A stretch of 64,000 bases of DNA, taken from the NCBI GenBank assembly GCA_021770755.1, contig JAETQI010000008.1, positions 46,566 to 110,565 of the forward strand. The letters are read 5' to 3'. Below, piece after piece: positions 41,617 to 50,533 of the stretch (positions are counted from its first letter, which is position 1; each line of letters starts with the position of its first letter). Under the pieces are notes generated by a model. It made no database searches, was not told the origin of the DNA, and saw nothing but the letters and a program-made list of their open reading frames with translations. The DNA comes from Lachnospiraceae bacterium. Its GTDB lineage: Bacteria > Bacillota > Clostridia > Lachnospirales > Lachnospiraceae. The translations under genes were made by a program, and so were the position numbers.

Positions 41617-42405
41617 ATGGAACAGAAAAGAAAAGAGGCTGCAAGCGTATACAAACAGCAGCAGATCGCGCCGGGAATCTATGACATGTGGATCAACACG
41701 ACACTTGCACGGCAGGCAAAGCCGGGACAGTTTATCAGCGTGTACACCCAGGATCAGTCGGCGCTCCTGCCGCGTCCGATCAGCATCTGCGAGACAGATA
41801 CCGCAAACGACAGGCTGCGCATCGTCTACCGCGTTGCAGGCAAAGGGACTTTAGAGTTTTCGAGGTATGAGGCAGGCTGCCGCGTGGATATACTCGGTAC
41901 GCTCGGAAATGGTTTTCCGCTGGAAAAGGCAGCGGGAAAGCGCGTTTTCCTGATGGGCGGCGGCATCGGGATCCCGCCCATGCTCGCGCTCGCAAAGGAA
42001 ATGAAGAGTGTAAGTGCAGTCAGCGTCGATGTGATCGCCGGCTACCGGGACAGGGCGCTCTTTCTTTCGGAGGATCTGGCAAAGTACGCGCCGGTGCATG
42101 TGGCGACGGAGGATGGCAGTGTGGGTACAAAGGGAAATGTCATGAACGTTATCGAGGCGGAGGGGCTGGAGGCGGACGTGATCTTTGCCTGCGGTCCGAT
42201 GCCGATGCTGCGCGCCATCAGACAGTACGCGGCGCAAAAAAACATTGAGGCGTACATTTCCCTTGAGGAGCGGATGGCGTGCGGTGTCGGGGCGTGCCTT
42301 GGCTGTGTTGTGCGCACGAGAGACGTCGATCATCACTCCCATGTGAACAACGCAAGGATCTGCACGGACGGCCCTGTCTATGAAGCGCAGGAAGTAGAGA
42401 TATAG
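41617..42405 (+). CDS. pyrK: Dihydroorotate dehydrogenase B, electron-transfer subunit
   Basis: A ferredoxin-reductase-like flavoprotein. It has an FAD-binding block LLPRPISICE (residues ~49-58), an NAD-binding GGGIGIPPMLALAKEM, and a C-terminal [2Fe-2S] cluster site CGVGACLGCVV followed later by a fourth Cys in RICTDGP. It passes electrons from PyrD to NAD in pyrimidine synthesis. The start is ATG 41617, 8 nt after AAGGAGA. pyrD follows by 23 bp. Confidence 0.92.
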   Translation: MEQKRKEAASVYKQQQIAPGIYDMWINTTLARQAKPGQFISVYTQDQSALLPRPISICETDTANDRLRIVYRVAGKGTLEFSRYEAGCRVDILGTLGNGFPLEKAAGKRVFLMGGGIGIPPMLALAKEMKSVSAVSVDVIAGYRDRALFLSEDLAKYAPVHVATEDGSVGTKGNVMNVIEAEGLEADVIFACGPMPMLRAIRQYAAQKNIEAYISLEERMACGVGACLGCVVRTRDVDHHSHVNNARICTDGPVYEAQEVEI

Positions 42406-42428
42406 AGAAGGGGACAGGAGGTGCAAGA

Positions 42429-43334
42429 ATGTTGAATACAACAATAACGATAGCGGGCGTATCCTTTAAAAATCCAGTGATGACGGCATCGGGAACATTT
42501 GGCTCGGGTATGGAGTACGCTGAATTTGTCGATCTGAACAGTCTGGGCGCAGTGGTGACAAAAGGGGTCGCCAATGTGCCGTGGGAGGGAAATCCGACGC
42601 CGCGCGTGCAGGAGACTTACGGGGGAATGCTCAATGCGATCGGGCTGCAGAATCCCGGGATCGACGTGTTCATCGAGCGGGATATCCCGTTTCTAAAGCA
42701 GTATGACACGCGGATCATCGTCAATGTCTGCGGCCGCTCTGTATCAGATTACGTCGAGGTTGTGGAAAAGCTGTCAGACCAGCCCGTGGACATGCTCGAG
42801 ATCAATGTGTCCTGCCCGAATGTGAAGCATGGCGGGATCGCGTTTGGTCAGGATCCGAAGTGCCTGGCAGACATCACAAGAGAGATCAAGGCAAAGGCGA
42901 AGCAGCCGATCATCATGAAGCTGTCGCCGAATGTGACGGACATCACGGAGATGGCAAAGGCGGCGGAGGCGGCGGGAAGCGACGCGATCTCGCTCATCAA
43001 TACCATCACGGGCATGAAGATCGATATCCACAGGAGAACGTTTGCGCTGGCGAACAAGACGGGCGGACTGTCAGGGCCTGCGATCAAGCCGGTCGCGGTG
43101 CGCATGGTGTACCAGGCGGCAAACGCTGTCAAGATACCGGTTATCGGTATGGGAGGCATCGCAACGGCTGAGGATGCGATCGAGTTTATGCTCGCGGGTG
43201 CCACAGGTGTGGCTGTCGGTGCGATGAATTTTGTCAACCCGTACACGACGGCGGAAGTCGCAAAGGGTATTGAGGATTACATGCGGCAGTATGGGATTGA
43301 GAACCTGAGCGATATTATTGGAACCGTTGTATAA
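42429..43334 (+). CDS. pyrD: Dihydroorotate dehydrogenase B, catalytic subunit
   Basis: A TIM-barrel FMN enzyme with the class 1B marks: NPVMTASGTFGSGMEY, EINVSCPNVKHGG (catalytic Cys), LSPNVTDI, and phosphate-binding GMGGIATAEDAIEFMLAGA. It oxidises dihydroorotate to orotate in the cytoplasm and needs PyrK for NAD reduction. 301 residues. Other pyr genes are not in the window. Confidence 0.95.
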   Translation: MLNTTITIAGVSFKNPVMTASGTFGSGMEYAEFVDLNSLGAVVTKGVANVPWEGNPTPRVQETYGGMLNAIGLQNPGIDVFIERDIPFLKQYDTRIIVNVCGRSVSDYVEVVEKLSDQPVDMLEINVSCPNVKHGGIAFGQDPKCLADITREIKAKAKQPIIMKLSPNVTDITEMAKAAEAAGSDAISLINTITGMKIDIHRRTFALANKTGGLSGPAIKPVAVRMVYQAANAVKIPVIGMGGIATAEDAIEFMLAGATGVAVGAMNFVNPYTTAEVAKGIEDYMRQYGIENLSDIIGTVV

Positions 43335-43364
43335 AGATCCAAAAGAGACAAAGGATATGAAAAC

Positions 43365-44723
43365 ATGAATTTAAGACAGAAGAATAGAAGATACATTCGA
43401 GGCGCGGCGGTTCTGCTGACTGCCATTGCAGGCTTTCTGACAGCGGGAATGACGGCGGAAGCCTCACAGATGCCGTCGCAGTCTCTTCCTGCCAGTGTGC
43501 AGGAAAAGACCGCTGAGGAAGAGCAGGCAGCACGCCAGTACATTATCTCGCAGGACGGGACAGGGGATTTTGCGACGATACAGGAGGGGGTGGACAACGC
43601 CTCAAACGGGGATACGCTGATCATCTATCCCGGAACCTACAATGAAGCCGTGCAGGTCATTGGAAAAGAGCTCAACATAACCGGAGTCAGCAAAGAGCTT
43701 TGCGTCATTCAGTACGATACGATCTCCTACCGGACGGCGCCGCTCACCATAGCGGCGGGCACGATCTCGAACCTGACGCTGTATGGCAAAAGCAGCGGAA
43801 ACGGTGAGATCGTACTCACGGACGAGGAGATCGCAAAGATCAATTCGGAGCTGATCGGGGACAGTTGGGACCGTCAGAAAAATTACAGGGGCTATGCCGT
43901 GCATGTCGATTCGAATTATCTGTACGGCAGAACTGTCAGCTTTGAGAACTGCCGGATCATTTCGGAGAACAATCATGCAGCCGGCATCGGCACCCGGGGG
44001 AATGGCACGATCCGCTTTGAGAACTGTGAACTGATCTCCATGGGCGGCGGCAGCAGCATCTATATGCATGATCCGATCACTGTGGAGATGAGCGGCCGGG
44101 CATCGCTGATCGTGAAGGACTGTTATCTGGCAAGCTACATGTGCCCTTACGTTATGACATTTCAGTCCTACCTGCCGGAGCACAACTCGTTTGCCCTTAC
44201 GTTTCAGAATACACGGGTGAGCGCGGTGGAGTACGCCTATGACGGGAGCTATACTGCCATGAATGTCAACACTTCCTTTGACGTGGAGACGCTTGAGTCA
44301 CTTGAGAAGGCAGGCGGGCTCTATGTGACCGGACTGAGCAGTTCGGCGGCGGAGCTTGTGCATAAGATGACGCTGGATGATATGATGGTCTATGTGGATG
44401 AGCTGGAGAAAGCACTTGCGACAGGCAGTGCCGCAAGCGTAGTCACGATCAGTCTGCCAGAGGGGATCACGCGCGTTGGCTATCTGCCGGATGGTATGGA
44501 TATACCGGATGCCATCATTCCGTCGGGCCATCTCAAACATCAGGTGATCGCGATCTACAATAGAAGCAATCTGCCTGGAAACGGGTGGTGCGGACTCGAC
44601 AATGCGTATCTGACATCCGACAGCTATGGGAATACTCTTGTGGAGATGAACGCTGTCACCATTCCTGATACCGCGGACGGCGTCCCAGCTTCGTACGCTT
44701 CCGGTCCTGGAGATGGTCGTTGA
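43365..44723 (+). CDS. Secreted right-handed beta-helix protein (pectinesterase-like)
   Basis: Signal peptide at residues 1-33 (RRYIRGAAVLLTAIAGFLTA...AEAS). The mature start QYIISQDGTGDFATIQEGVD and NGDTLIIYPGTYNEAV is the hallmark of pectin methylesterase-type beta-helices, and repeated FENCR/IRFENCE turns mark further coils. The catalytic QDT/WGR-type pectinesterase motifs are not evident, so the substrate is open; the protein could bind or act on a plant polysaccharide. It starts 30 bp after pyrD. Its 3' 68 bp overlap the convergent LytTR gene. Confidence 0.65.
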   Translation: MNLRQKNRRYIRGAAVLLTAIAGFLTAGMTAEASQMPSQSLPASVQEKTAEEEQAARQYIISQDGTGDFATIQEGVDNASNGDTLIIYPGTYNEAVQVIGKELNITGVSKELCVIQYDTISYRTAPLTIAAGTISNLTLYGKSSGNGEIVLTDEEIAKINSELIGDSWDRQKNYRGYAVHVDSNYLYGRTVSFENCRIISENNHAAGIGTRGNGTIRFENCELISMGGGSSIYMHDPITVEMSGRASLIVKDCYLASYMCPYVMTFQSYLPEHNSFALTFQNTRVSAVEYAYDGSYTAMNVNTSFDVETLESLEKAGGLYVTGLSSSAAELVHKMTLDDMMVYVDELEKALATGSAASVVTISLPEGITRVGYLPDGMDIPDAIIPSGHLKHQVIAIYNRSNLPGNGWCGLDNAYLTSDSYGNTLVEMNAVTIPDTADGVPASYASGPGDGR

Positions 44724-45399
44724 GGGATCGGTAGTACTCATACCTGCTGATGCGCAGCCGCTCGCCGGTGGTAAGCAGCACATAATCGCGGTTGTAGCCG
44801 GAGATACAGCCTGCATTGACCAGGTAGGATTTGTGGATGCGCATAAACTGGCAGTTTTTTTGGCGCAGGCGCGTCTCTACCATGTCGAGTTTCTGGTAAA
44901 ACGAATCGCGGCGGTCGGCAGAGACGATGTGCGTGCGCCTTCCCTCCGAGGCAAAATACCGAATTTCATTTACGGGGATATGGAAGTATTCCGGTCTGAC
45001 ATAATAAGAGAAGGAATCAGAATCATCAAGAACGGTTTCGTAGGCAAGTGCAGCGTATGTCCACAGGTATCTGCGGCTTGTGTCCGGCAGGATATACATC
45101 GGTTCGAGCAGGGCGTCCTCGGCGGGCGGCGTGTAGTCTCTGCTTGTGATGATGGAGACGAGCCTTGCGTTTGCCCGCTTGGCGCGCATGACGGCATTGC
45201 GCATCAGCCCGTCCTCGTGCGCCATATCATAAAAAAGGACATCCGGGCAGTTGCACTCAACGCAGCGCAGAAGCTCACAGGGATTGTGGTAGCACATCAC
45301 GGCGATCTGCACATCCCGCTGGTGGAAACATTTGATTATCTCGTTTTTAACAAATTCCAATACCTCATCGCGCTCATAACAAAAAGCAAAATTGACCAT
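44656..45399 (-). CDS. LytTR-type response regulator
   Basis: The N-terminal receiver-like domain has its phospho-acceptor candidate in PDVLFYDMAHEDG (~residue 55). The C-terminal LytTR DNA-binding domain covers ~145-240: IRYFASEGRRTHIVSADR, FMRIHKSYLVNAGCISGYNR, LRISRYEYYRSLNDHL. Regulators of this AgrA/LytR type often control virulence, bacteriocin or wall genes; no LytS/AgrC-type kinase lies next to it. ATG 45399 is 9 nt after AAGGGAG; a long upstream frame to 45510 lacks a site. It overlaps the beta-helix gene tail-to-tail. Confidence 0.8.
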   Translation of the reverse strand: MVNFAFCYERDEVLEFVKNEIIKCFHQRDVQIAVMCYHNPCELLRCVECNCPDVLFYDMAHEDGLMRNAVMRAKRANARLVSIITSRDYTPPAEDALLEPMYILPDTSRRYLWTYAALAYETVLDDSDSFSYYVRPEYFHIPVNEIRYFASEGRRTHIVSADRRDSFYQKLDMVETRLRQKNCQFMRIHKSYLVNAGCISGYNRDYVLLTTGERLRISRYEYYRSLNDHLQDRKRTKLGRRPRYQEW

Positions 45400-45590
45400 G
45401 TCGATCATCTCCCTTGTAATTATTTTCCTGCAGAATTTTAACTGCAAGTTGTTTTGCAAAAGTAAATATATACCGAAAAGGAGATAAATGGCATAGTACA
45501 TTAGTACCAATTTGAGCTTTTTTTGCGATCATAATGTGAAAAACGGGGGAATATACATTAATACAATACAGTATTTCAGGAGCATCCGCC

Positions 45591-46118
45591 ATGACAAGGA
45601 TATCAAATATGCTGATACCAGCGTTGATCTTCTACATTGTTGCGATGGGGTTGTCACAGAAGAAGGATATCTATGCGAGTTTTACCAGGGGCGCAAAGGA
45701 CGGCATGAGGACGGTCGCTGGGATCGTGCCGACGCTGATCGGGCTGATGATCGCTGTGGGAGTGCTCCGCGCGTCGGGCTTTCTGGAGTTTTCGGGCGAA
45801 ATGATCGGGCGCGCGGTCTCCCTGCTGGCAGACGACTTTCCAAACGAGTTAATCTCCCTTTTTGTGGTAAAGCTCTTCTCGGCGTCGGCGGCAACGGGGC
45901 TTGCGCTCGACATTTTCAAGGAATACGGGACGGACTCCTTTGCGGGGCTTGCGACATCGCTCGCGCTTGCCAGCACCGAGACGGTCTTTTATACCATGTC
46001 CGTCTATTTCATGGCGGCGAAGGTGACAAAGACGAGATGGACACTTGCGGGAGCGATGCTGTCCACCTTTGCGGGACTTGCTGCCAGCGTTATCCTGGCG
46101 GGGACGCTGGCAAGTTAA
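45591..46118 (+). CDS. spmB: Spore maturation protein B
   Basis: A polytopic membrane protein of the SpmB type: SFTRGAKDGMRTVAGIVPTLIGLMIAVGVLRASG (nucleoside-recognition/Gate domain) and the LIGSASATGLALD-like block KLFSASAATGLALDIFKEYGTDSFAG. SpmA and SpmB together promote dehydration of the spore core. spmA, usually immediately upstream, is absent here: upstream is the divergent LytTR gene. Ribosome site CAGGAGC. Confidence 0.85.
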   Translation: MTRISNMLIPALIFYIVAMGLSQKKDIYASFTRGAKDGMRTVAGIVPTLIGLMIAVGVLRASGFLEFSGEMIGRAVSLLADDFPNELISLFVVKLFSASAATGLALDIFKEYGTDSFAGLATSLALASTETVFYTMSVYFMAAKVTKTRWTLAGAMLSTFAGLAASVILAGTLAS

Positions 46119-46170
46119 TTGTGCATTTTCATGAATTTGCAGACACTTTTCATAATATCATTGATAAAGC

Positions 46171-46199
46171 AGTCCGTAAGGACTATACTTTTATATGGA
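46171..46199 (+). promoter_or_regulatory. Sigma-A promoter of the response regulator-kinase pair
   Basis: TTGATA (46171-46176), 17-nt spacer, TATACT (46194-46199). A MITE-like element begins 17 bp after the -10 box. Confidence 0.6.
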
Positions 46200-46216
46200 A
46201 TTGTTTTTTGGATGAT

Positions 46217-46377
46217 TAGGAACTGTTACGAAATATATTACCGATAGCCCGCAGGATTTTTCTTTGATTGCGCCGCTAAAAAATCGGGCGCATAGTGGGC
46301 TGTGTAACTGATTTTTTAGCGGTGATAGCGGAGAAAAAGACAAGGAATATGGTAAGTTATTTTGGGACGGTTCCTTA
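46217..46377. repeat. MITE-like element, copy 1
   Basis: 161 bp with imperfect terminal inverted repeats (TAGGAACTGTTACGAAAT and, at the right end reversed, TAAGGAACCGTCCCAAAAT). Inside, a 13-bp perfect inverted repeat (CCGCTAAAAAATC / GATTTTTTAGCGG) encloses GCGCATAGTGGGCTGTGTAACT, split here in words as GCGCATAGTGGG then CTGTGTAACT. The copy at 50331 shares the same centre (GGCATAGCGGG CTATGTTGACTGA). No coding capacity. Confidence 0.6.
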
Positions 46378-46395
46378 GTGTAAAAGGATTTTATC

Positions 46396-47160
46396 ATGAA
46401 TAAAATATTGATTATCGAGGCTGATTTTGAGCTGGCAGAGAAGCTGTGCAGGGTGCTGACGGACAGCGAGACACATGCTTTTAGCTGCGGAACACTCGAG
46501 GCGGCGACAGCTTTGCTGGAGAGCGAACAATACCAGCAGATCATCATAGACACGGAACTTCCTGACGGGGACGGCTACGACCTCATATACGAACTGGGGC
46601 TGGGGCTGTACGAGTCAAACGATGTCCCGGTCATCCTGGTTGTCTCCAACGACAGCAGGCCGGATATGATGGAGCTGAACAAACAGGGCATTGCGGATTA
46701 CATCACAAAGCCGTTTAATGTATCGGTCCTAAAGGCAAAGGTCTGGACACAGTTTAAGCGGGGCAAGAGGAATTTCAGCTTCCGTGCGATCACAAGGTTT
46801 GAGGCGATCGGCGCAGGCAGCCGGAAAAGTATCATCGGCGAGCACGTTGTGGCGATCGACGACTATCTGTTCAACTTTGATACCGAGGAATACAGTGTTG
46901 CGGGGAAAAGAGTGCGGCTGAACCGCCTGGAGCAGTGCCTGCTGCGCAATCTGGTCGAGAATAAGGGCATCGTGCTCAAGAAAAAGGCTTTGGTGGAGAA
47001 ACTGCGGTCCGAGAGCAGGATGACCTATATAGATGAGACAATACTGGCTGAGGTCGTGCATATGCTCAACAATAAACTGGATGCGCGCAACTACATCAAA
47101 ACAGTGTATGGGATCGGTTATCTGTGGGCGCTTGCGGAGGACAAGAATAAGAGCGGATAG
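46396..47160 (+). CDS. OmpR-type response regulator
   Basis: Receiver domain (residues 1-120): acidic pair in IIEADFE, phospho-acceptor Asp in IIIDTELPDGDGYDL, Lys in YITKPFNV. The C-terminal winged helix (~165-250: VRLNRLEQCLLRNLVENKGI, YIDETILAEVVHMLNNKL, IKTVYGIGYLW) binds DNA. It is followed 12 bp later by a hybrid histidine kinase, with which it likely forms a two-component system. Its leader contains the MITE-like element. Confidence 0.88.
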   Translation: MNKILIIEADFELAEKLCRVLTDSETHAFSCGTLEAATALLESEQYQQIIIDTELPDGDGYDLIYELGLGLYESNDVPVILVVSNDSRPDMMELNKQGIADYITKPFNVSVLKAKVWTQFKRGKRNFSFRAITRFEAIGAGSRKSIIGEHVVAIDDYLFNFDTEEYSVAGKRVRLNRLEQCLLRNLVENKGIVLKKKALVEKLRSESRMTYIDETILAEVVHMLNNKLDARNYIKTVYGIGYLWALAEDKNKSG

Positions 47161-47172
47161 CCGCGCAGACCG

Positions 47173-49635
47173 ATGCGCCGGAAAATGCTGTACGGAGGAT
47201 TATGGGATATTATGAGAGAACGAAAAGACAAGAGTATGCACCTGCATTTTCTGGTCAGGGTGCTGTACGGCATTTTCTTTACTGCCATTTCTGCCATCAC
47301 GCTGCTGATCTGTCTGAGAGCCCCGGTGCAGCGCCATTTCAAGAATCTTGGCAAAAGCGACGTGTGGTTTGGCGAGGACTGGCATTATACGGGTCCGGGG
47401 GATGAAGATGCCAAAGTGGTGCCGCATGTGGAGCATTATCTGGAGATCCACACCAAAGACGGACATGTGTCGATCACAAAGACGCTTGACTTCACACCTT
47501 CGCAGGAAGAGTATCTGTGTTTTCGCGCGCGGGCGCTGGATACGGTCGTCTATGTCAACGGCGGGACATGGTATACGTATTCTTTCCGCGAGGAGTACCG
47601 TCCGCACGGCAAGCGCATGTACATGCTCCATCAGGTGCCTGCAGGCGGTATGAAAGCGGGCGACACGGTCACGATAGAGCTTATGAACGAGACGGGCGGC
47701 AGAAACTCGACCCTTCAGTTTGTGGCGGTCGGCGACAGATATGCGCTGATGCGCTATATTCTGTCTGAGGCGAAGTTCAGTCTCCTCATCTGTGTGGCTG
47801 CTGTCGTGATCATCATGCTGAGCCTGATCGCAAGCCATTCCGCGATCCTGATCGACAGACAGCGCGATGTGCGCCCGCTCAAATGGCTGACGATCTTTTT
47901 GGCGATGTCTGTGATCTATATCGCGACGGACAGCGGGTGTCTGGATATCTTTGTGGAGCGGCTCTCCATCATAAGCTGGCTGAACAATATTTCGATGCTC
48001 CTGCTGCCGATCCCGTTCGTGTTTTTTGCGGAGTACGCATTTTTTCCGGGACATAAGCGTTATGATGTGCTGGCGTTTGCAAACATCGTGGTCGTGGCAG
48101 TCAGCGCCTCGGCGTTCGTGTTCCTGGCAAAGAGCATCGCTGAATTTTATATTTATATACATGTGCTCATCGTGATCGATATGGGGGCGTGCATACTGAG
48201 TTTCGTGCAGGAGCGGATCGTGCCCTCGGCGGAGGTGCTTATGGGATTTGGTGCGATGATCGCAACGACGTTGACAAGCATGGTGTTTTACTGGTATGAG
48301 GTCATCTACCCGTGCTCGATCGCATTTGGCTGCGGACTGATCGTGTTTGGGATCTGCATGCTGGTCTGGATCGTGCGCAACCGCAATGAGCTCAACCGCA
48401 TGAGGGCGGAGGCGGATCATGTGATCATGGAACGGGAGAAGATCGCGGCGGAGGCGGCCAATGAGCAGAAGAGCCGTTTTCTCTCCCATATGTCCCACGA
48501 GATACGCACGCCGCTCAATGCGATCCTGGGGCTGAATGAGCTGATCATGCACGAGACGGACAAGAGCAGTATCAAGAAGCATACCGCCGATATCCAGAGT
48601 GCGGGCAGGACGCTTCTGGCGCTCATCAATGACATCCTTGATTTCTCCAAGATCGAGACGGGAAAAATGGACATCATCGCCTCTGATTACTCGCTCTCCT
48701 CACTGCTCAACGACGTCGTGGTGATGACACAGGAGCGGATCGACAATGAGGGGCTCGAGCTGCGGCTCGACATAGACGGGGGCATTCCGGACCTGCTCTA
48801 CGGCGACGAAGTGCGGATCAAGCAGATCATCCTGAACCTGATGACCAATGCGGTCAAATACACGAAGTCAGGATGGGTGGAACTGCGTGTCAGAAAGCAG
48901 GCGGTCTCTGAATGCCTTGAAGAGGATCATATGATGCTCGATGTAAAGGTCTCCGACAGCGGCGTGGGGATCAAAAAGGAAGACCTGTCAAAACTCTTTG
49001 TCGAGTTTGAACGTCTCGACCGCCTAAAGAACAGGAGTGTCGAAGGAACCGGTCTGGGACTGAGCATCACGTCGCGCCTGGTGGGGCTGATGGATGGCAG
49101 TATCAGCGTGGAGAGCGAATACGGAAAAGGCACCTGCTTTAGCGTGCTGATCCCGCAGCGGATCGTCTCGAGTGCGCCTATCGGCGACTACAAAAAGCGC
49201 TTTGAGCTGCTTGGAAGCGAGAAGGGCGGGGAGCAGCAGGAAAGCCTGGAGACGATGCGTTTTCCGGGCAAGCGGGTCTTTGTGGTGGACGACAACGAGA
49301 TGAATCTCGAGGTGATCGCCTCGATCCTCGAGATGCTGGACATAGAGGTGAGCCGCGCAAACGGCGGACAGGCTGCGATCAATCATCTGGATGTGGAGGT
49401 GTATGATCTGATCCTGACAGACGATATGATGCCTGAGATCAGCGGCACGGACATGATGCTGTACCTTCATGAACACGAGGAGAGTGCGAGCCACAGCACG
49501 CCGATCGTCGTTCTGACGGCAAATGCCATCGTGGGTGCGAGGGAGGATTATATCCGGAAGGGGTTTGACGACTTCATGACGAAGCCGATCGACGTGGATG
49601 TTTTGCAGAAAATACTAATGAAATACTTAAAATAG
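47173..49635 (+). CDS. Hybrid sensor histidine kinase with C-terminal receiver
   Basis: N-terminal membrane segment (~residues 25-48), an extracytoplasmic ~150-residue sensor region, then about seven membrane segments (~200-410), as in 7TM-type receptors. The kinase core follows: HisKA SRFLSHMSHEIRTPLNAILG (phospho-His in HEIRTP) and HATPase with N-box, GVGIKKEDL and GTGLGLSI. A receiver ends the protein (VVDDNEMNLEV, LTDDMMPEISG, TKPIDVD). 820 residues. No good ribosome site fits ATG 47173; ATG 47212 (13 nt after GGAGG) would remove 13 residues. Confidence 0.9.
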   Translation: MRRKMLYGGLWDIMRERKDKSMHLHFLVRVLYGIFFTAISAITLLICLRAPVQRHFKNLGKSDVWFGEDWHYTGPGDEDAKVVPHVEHYLEIHTKDGHVSITKTLDFTPSQEEYLCFRARALDTVVYVNGGTWYTYSFREEYRPHGKRMYMLHQVPAGGMKAGDTVTIELMNETGGRNSTLQFVAVGDRYALMRYILSEAKFSLLICVAAVVIIMLSLIASHSAILIDRQRDVRPLKWLTIFLAMSVIYIATDSGCLDIFVERLSIISWLNNISMLLLPIPFVFFAEYAFFPGHKRYDVLAFANIVVVAVSASAFVFLAKSIAEFYIYIHVLIVIDMGACILSFVQERIVPSAEVLMGFGAMIATTLTSMVFYWYEVIYPCSIAFGCGLIVFGICMLVWIVRNRNELNRMRAEADHVIMEREKIAAEAANEQKSRFLSHMSHEIRTPLNAILGLNELIMHETDKSSIKKHTADIQSAGRTLLALINDILDFSKIETGKMDIIASDYSLSSLLNDVVVMTQERIDNEGLELRLDIDGGIPDLLYGDEVRIKQIILNLMTNAVKYTKSGWVELRVRKQAVSECLEEDHMMLDVKVSDSGVGIKKEDLSKLFVEFERLDRLKNRSVEGTGLGLSITSRLVGLMDGSISVESEYGKGTCFSVLIPQRIVSSAPIGDYKKRFELLGSEKGGEQQESLETMRFPGKRVFVVDDNEMNLEVIASILEMLDIEVSRANGGQAAINHLDVEVYDLILTDDMMPEISGTDMMLYLHEHEESASHSTPIVVLTANAIVGAREDYIRKGFDDFMTKPIDVDVLQKILMKYLK

Positions 49636-49733
49636 GTTCTTTTTTCGTGAAAAAGACGGTTTTTTGATAATTCATTAATTTTTGTTAAAAAAACATTGAC
49701 TTTTCCATCAAAAAAACGGACAATAAGACGTAG

Positions 49734-49762
49734 TTGATTTTAAGCAATTATTACATTATATA
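49734..49762 (+). promoter_or_regulatory. Promoter candidate of the Crh-like gene
   Basis: TTGATT (49734-49739), 17-nt spacer, TATATA (49757-49762), 90 bp before GTG 49853. Confidence 0.45.
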
Positions 49763-49852
49763 TAGGAAAGGTATCGCTTTGCGAGGTCTTTCGTTTACAA
49801 AAGTGTGCGAATTGAATCATAGCAATATTGGATGGTAACGGAGGGATTCGGT

Positions 49853-50107
49853 GTGTTAAAGAGAGAAGTTATGGTCAGAGAAATCGAAAAGAAGTATGAT
49901 CATCCACTGGCGGAGATCGTGCAGATCGCGAGCCAGTACAAGAGTGAGATCCTGCTGGAGTATGACAAGTACAGGATCAATGCCAAGAGCATCATGGGGA
50001 TCATTGCATTTAACCCTTCTGAGGGAATGAAAGTGACGATCGCCGCTGATGGAAAGGATGAGGGCGAGGCGGTCGAGGCTCTTGAAAAGTTTTTTATATG
50101 CCAGTAA
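49853..50107 (+). CDS. HPr-like protein with Tyr at position 15 (Crh-like)
   Basis: The sequence aligns without gaps to HPr from residue 13 on. With GTG 49853 as start (6 nt after GGAGGG), residue 15, the phosphorylatable His of HPr, is Tyr (KKYDHP in place of GIHARP) and Arg17 is His. The regulatory Ser46 is kept exactly in place (NAKSIMG, 43-49). This is the pattern of Bacillus Crh (residue 15 not His, Ser46 present), which serves only carbon catabolite control. It cannot act as a sugar phosphotransferase carrier at position 15; a role as CcpA or enzyme regulator is inference. 84 residues. A terminator and the hairpin repeat follow. Confidence 0.8.
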   Translation: MLKREVMVREIEKKYDHPLAEIVQIASQYKSEILLEYDKYRINAKSIMGIIAFNPSEGMKVTIAADGKDEGEAVEALEKFFICQ

Positions 50108-50114
50108 TCAGCAC

Positions 50115-50149
50115 GACACAGGCTTTACTATGGAGTCTGTGTCTTTTTT
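50115..50149 (+). terminator. Rho-independent terminator after the Crh-like gene
   Basis: 10-bp stem GACACAGGCT / AGTCTGTGTC (one G-T pair), 9-nt loop, six T. The dispersed repeat starts 4 bp after the last T. Confidence 0.85.
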
Positions 50150-50153
50150 ATGC

Positions 50154-50237
50154 ACAGACCCGTGCAGAGGAAATATGCCGCCAGTGCGGCGCACGGCGCG
50201 CGCGGGAGTAGGGGAAGAAGGCTCTTCCCTACTCGAT
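50154..50237. repeat. Dispersed hairpin repeat, copy C
   Basis: Starts ACAGACCCGTGCAGAGG, as the copies at 10219 and 59097. Folds as CCGTGC / GCACGG around GCCGC-CAGT-GCGGC, then a second hairpin GAGTAGGGGAAGA / TCTTCCCTACTC. Loop and spacer bases differ from copy A while the stems stay paired. Confidence 0.8.
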
Positions 50238-50288
50238 AGCGCAACTCCCTGCTCAATTTTCAATTTTTGTATTATTTCGGTCAAAAAA

Positions 50289-50317
50289 TATACAATTCGG
50301 GAAATTTGTGTTATACT
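50289..50317 (+). promoter_or_regulatory. Sigma-A promoter of the acetyltransferase gene
   Basis: TATACA (50289-50294), 17-nt spacer, TATACT (50312-50317) with a TGT extended -10. A MITE-like element begins 13 bp after the -10. Confidence 0.5.
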
Positions 50318-50330
50318 AGAAAAATAGATT

Positions 50331-50533
50331 TAGAGCGTGTTTGAAAAGTGCTTTCCGTCAGATGTGCGTCACAGTTTGTGGGAGATTAAATCATCTTACA
50401 GATGATTGGCCGAATGAAGGAGGCATAGCGGGCTATGTTGACTGAATTCGGTGCAAATATCACGCAAAGTGGTGAATACGACGCATACGCGTCGTTATAC
50501 AGGTGACAGGAATGATTTTTCGAACATGCTCTA
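50331..50533. repeat. MITE-like element, copy 2
   Basis: 203 bp bounded by 17-bp terminal inverted repeats TAGAGCGTGTTTGAAAA and (reversed) TAGAGCATGTTCGAAAA, 15 of 17 identical. Inside: CCGAAT / ATTCGG around AGGAGGCATAGCGGGCTATG (hairpin CATAG-CGGG-CTATG) and a hairpin ACGACGC-ATAC-GCGTCGT near the right end. It separates the promoter from the acetyltransferase gene. A lone end of the same type is at 54728. Confidence 0.7.

Noticed and set aside
47200..48582. A 460-codon minus-strand frame opposite the histidine kinase gene
   Set aside because: It lies antisense to an unmistakable sensor kinase, has an atypical His/Asp/Arg-rich composition from reversed codons, and has no ribosome site.
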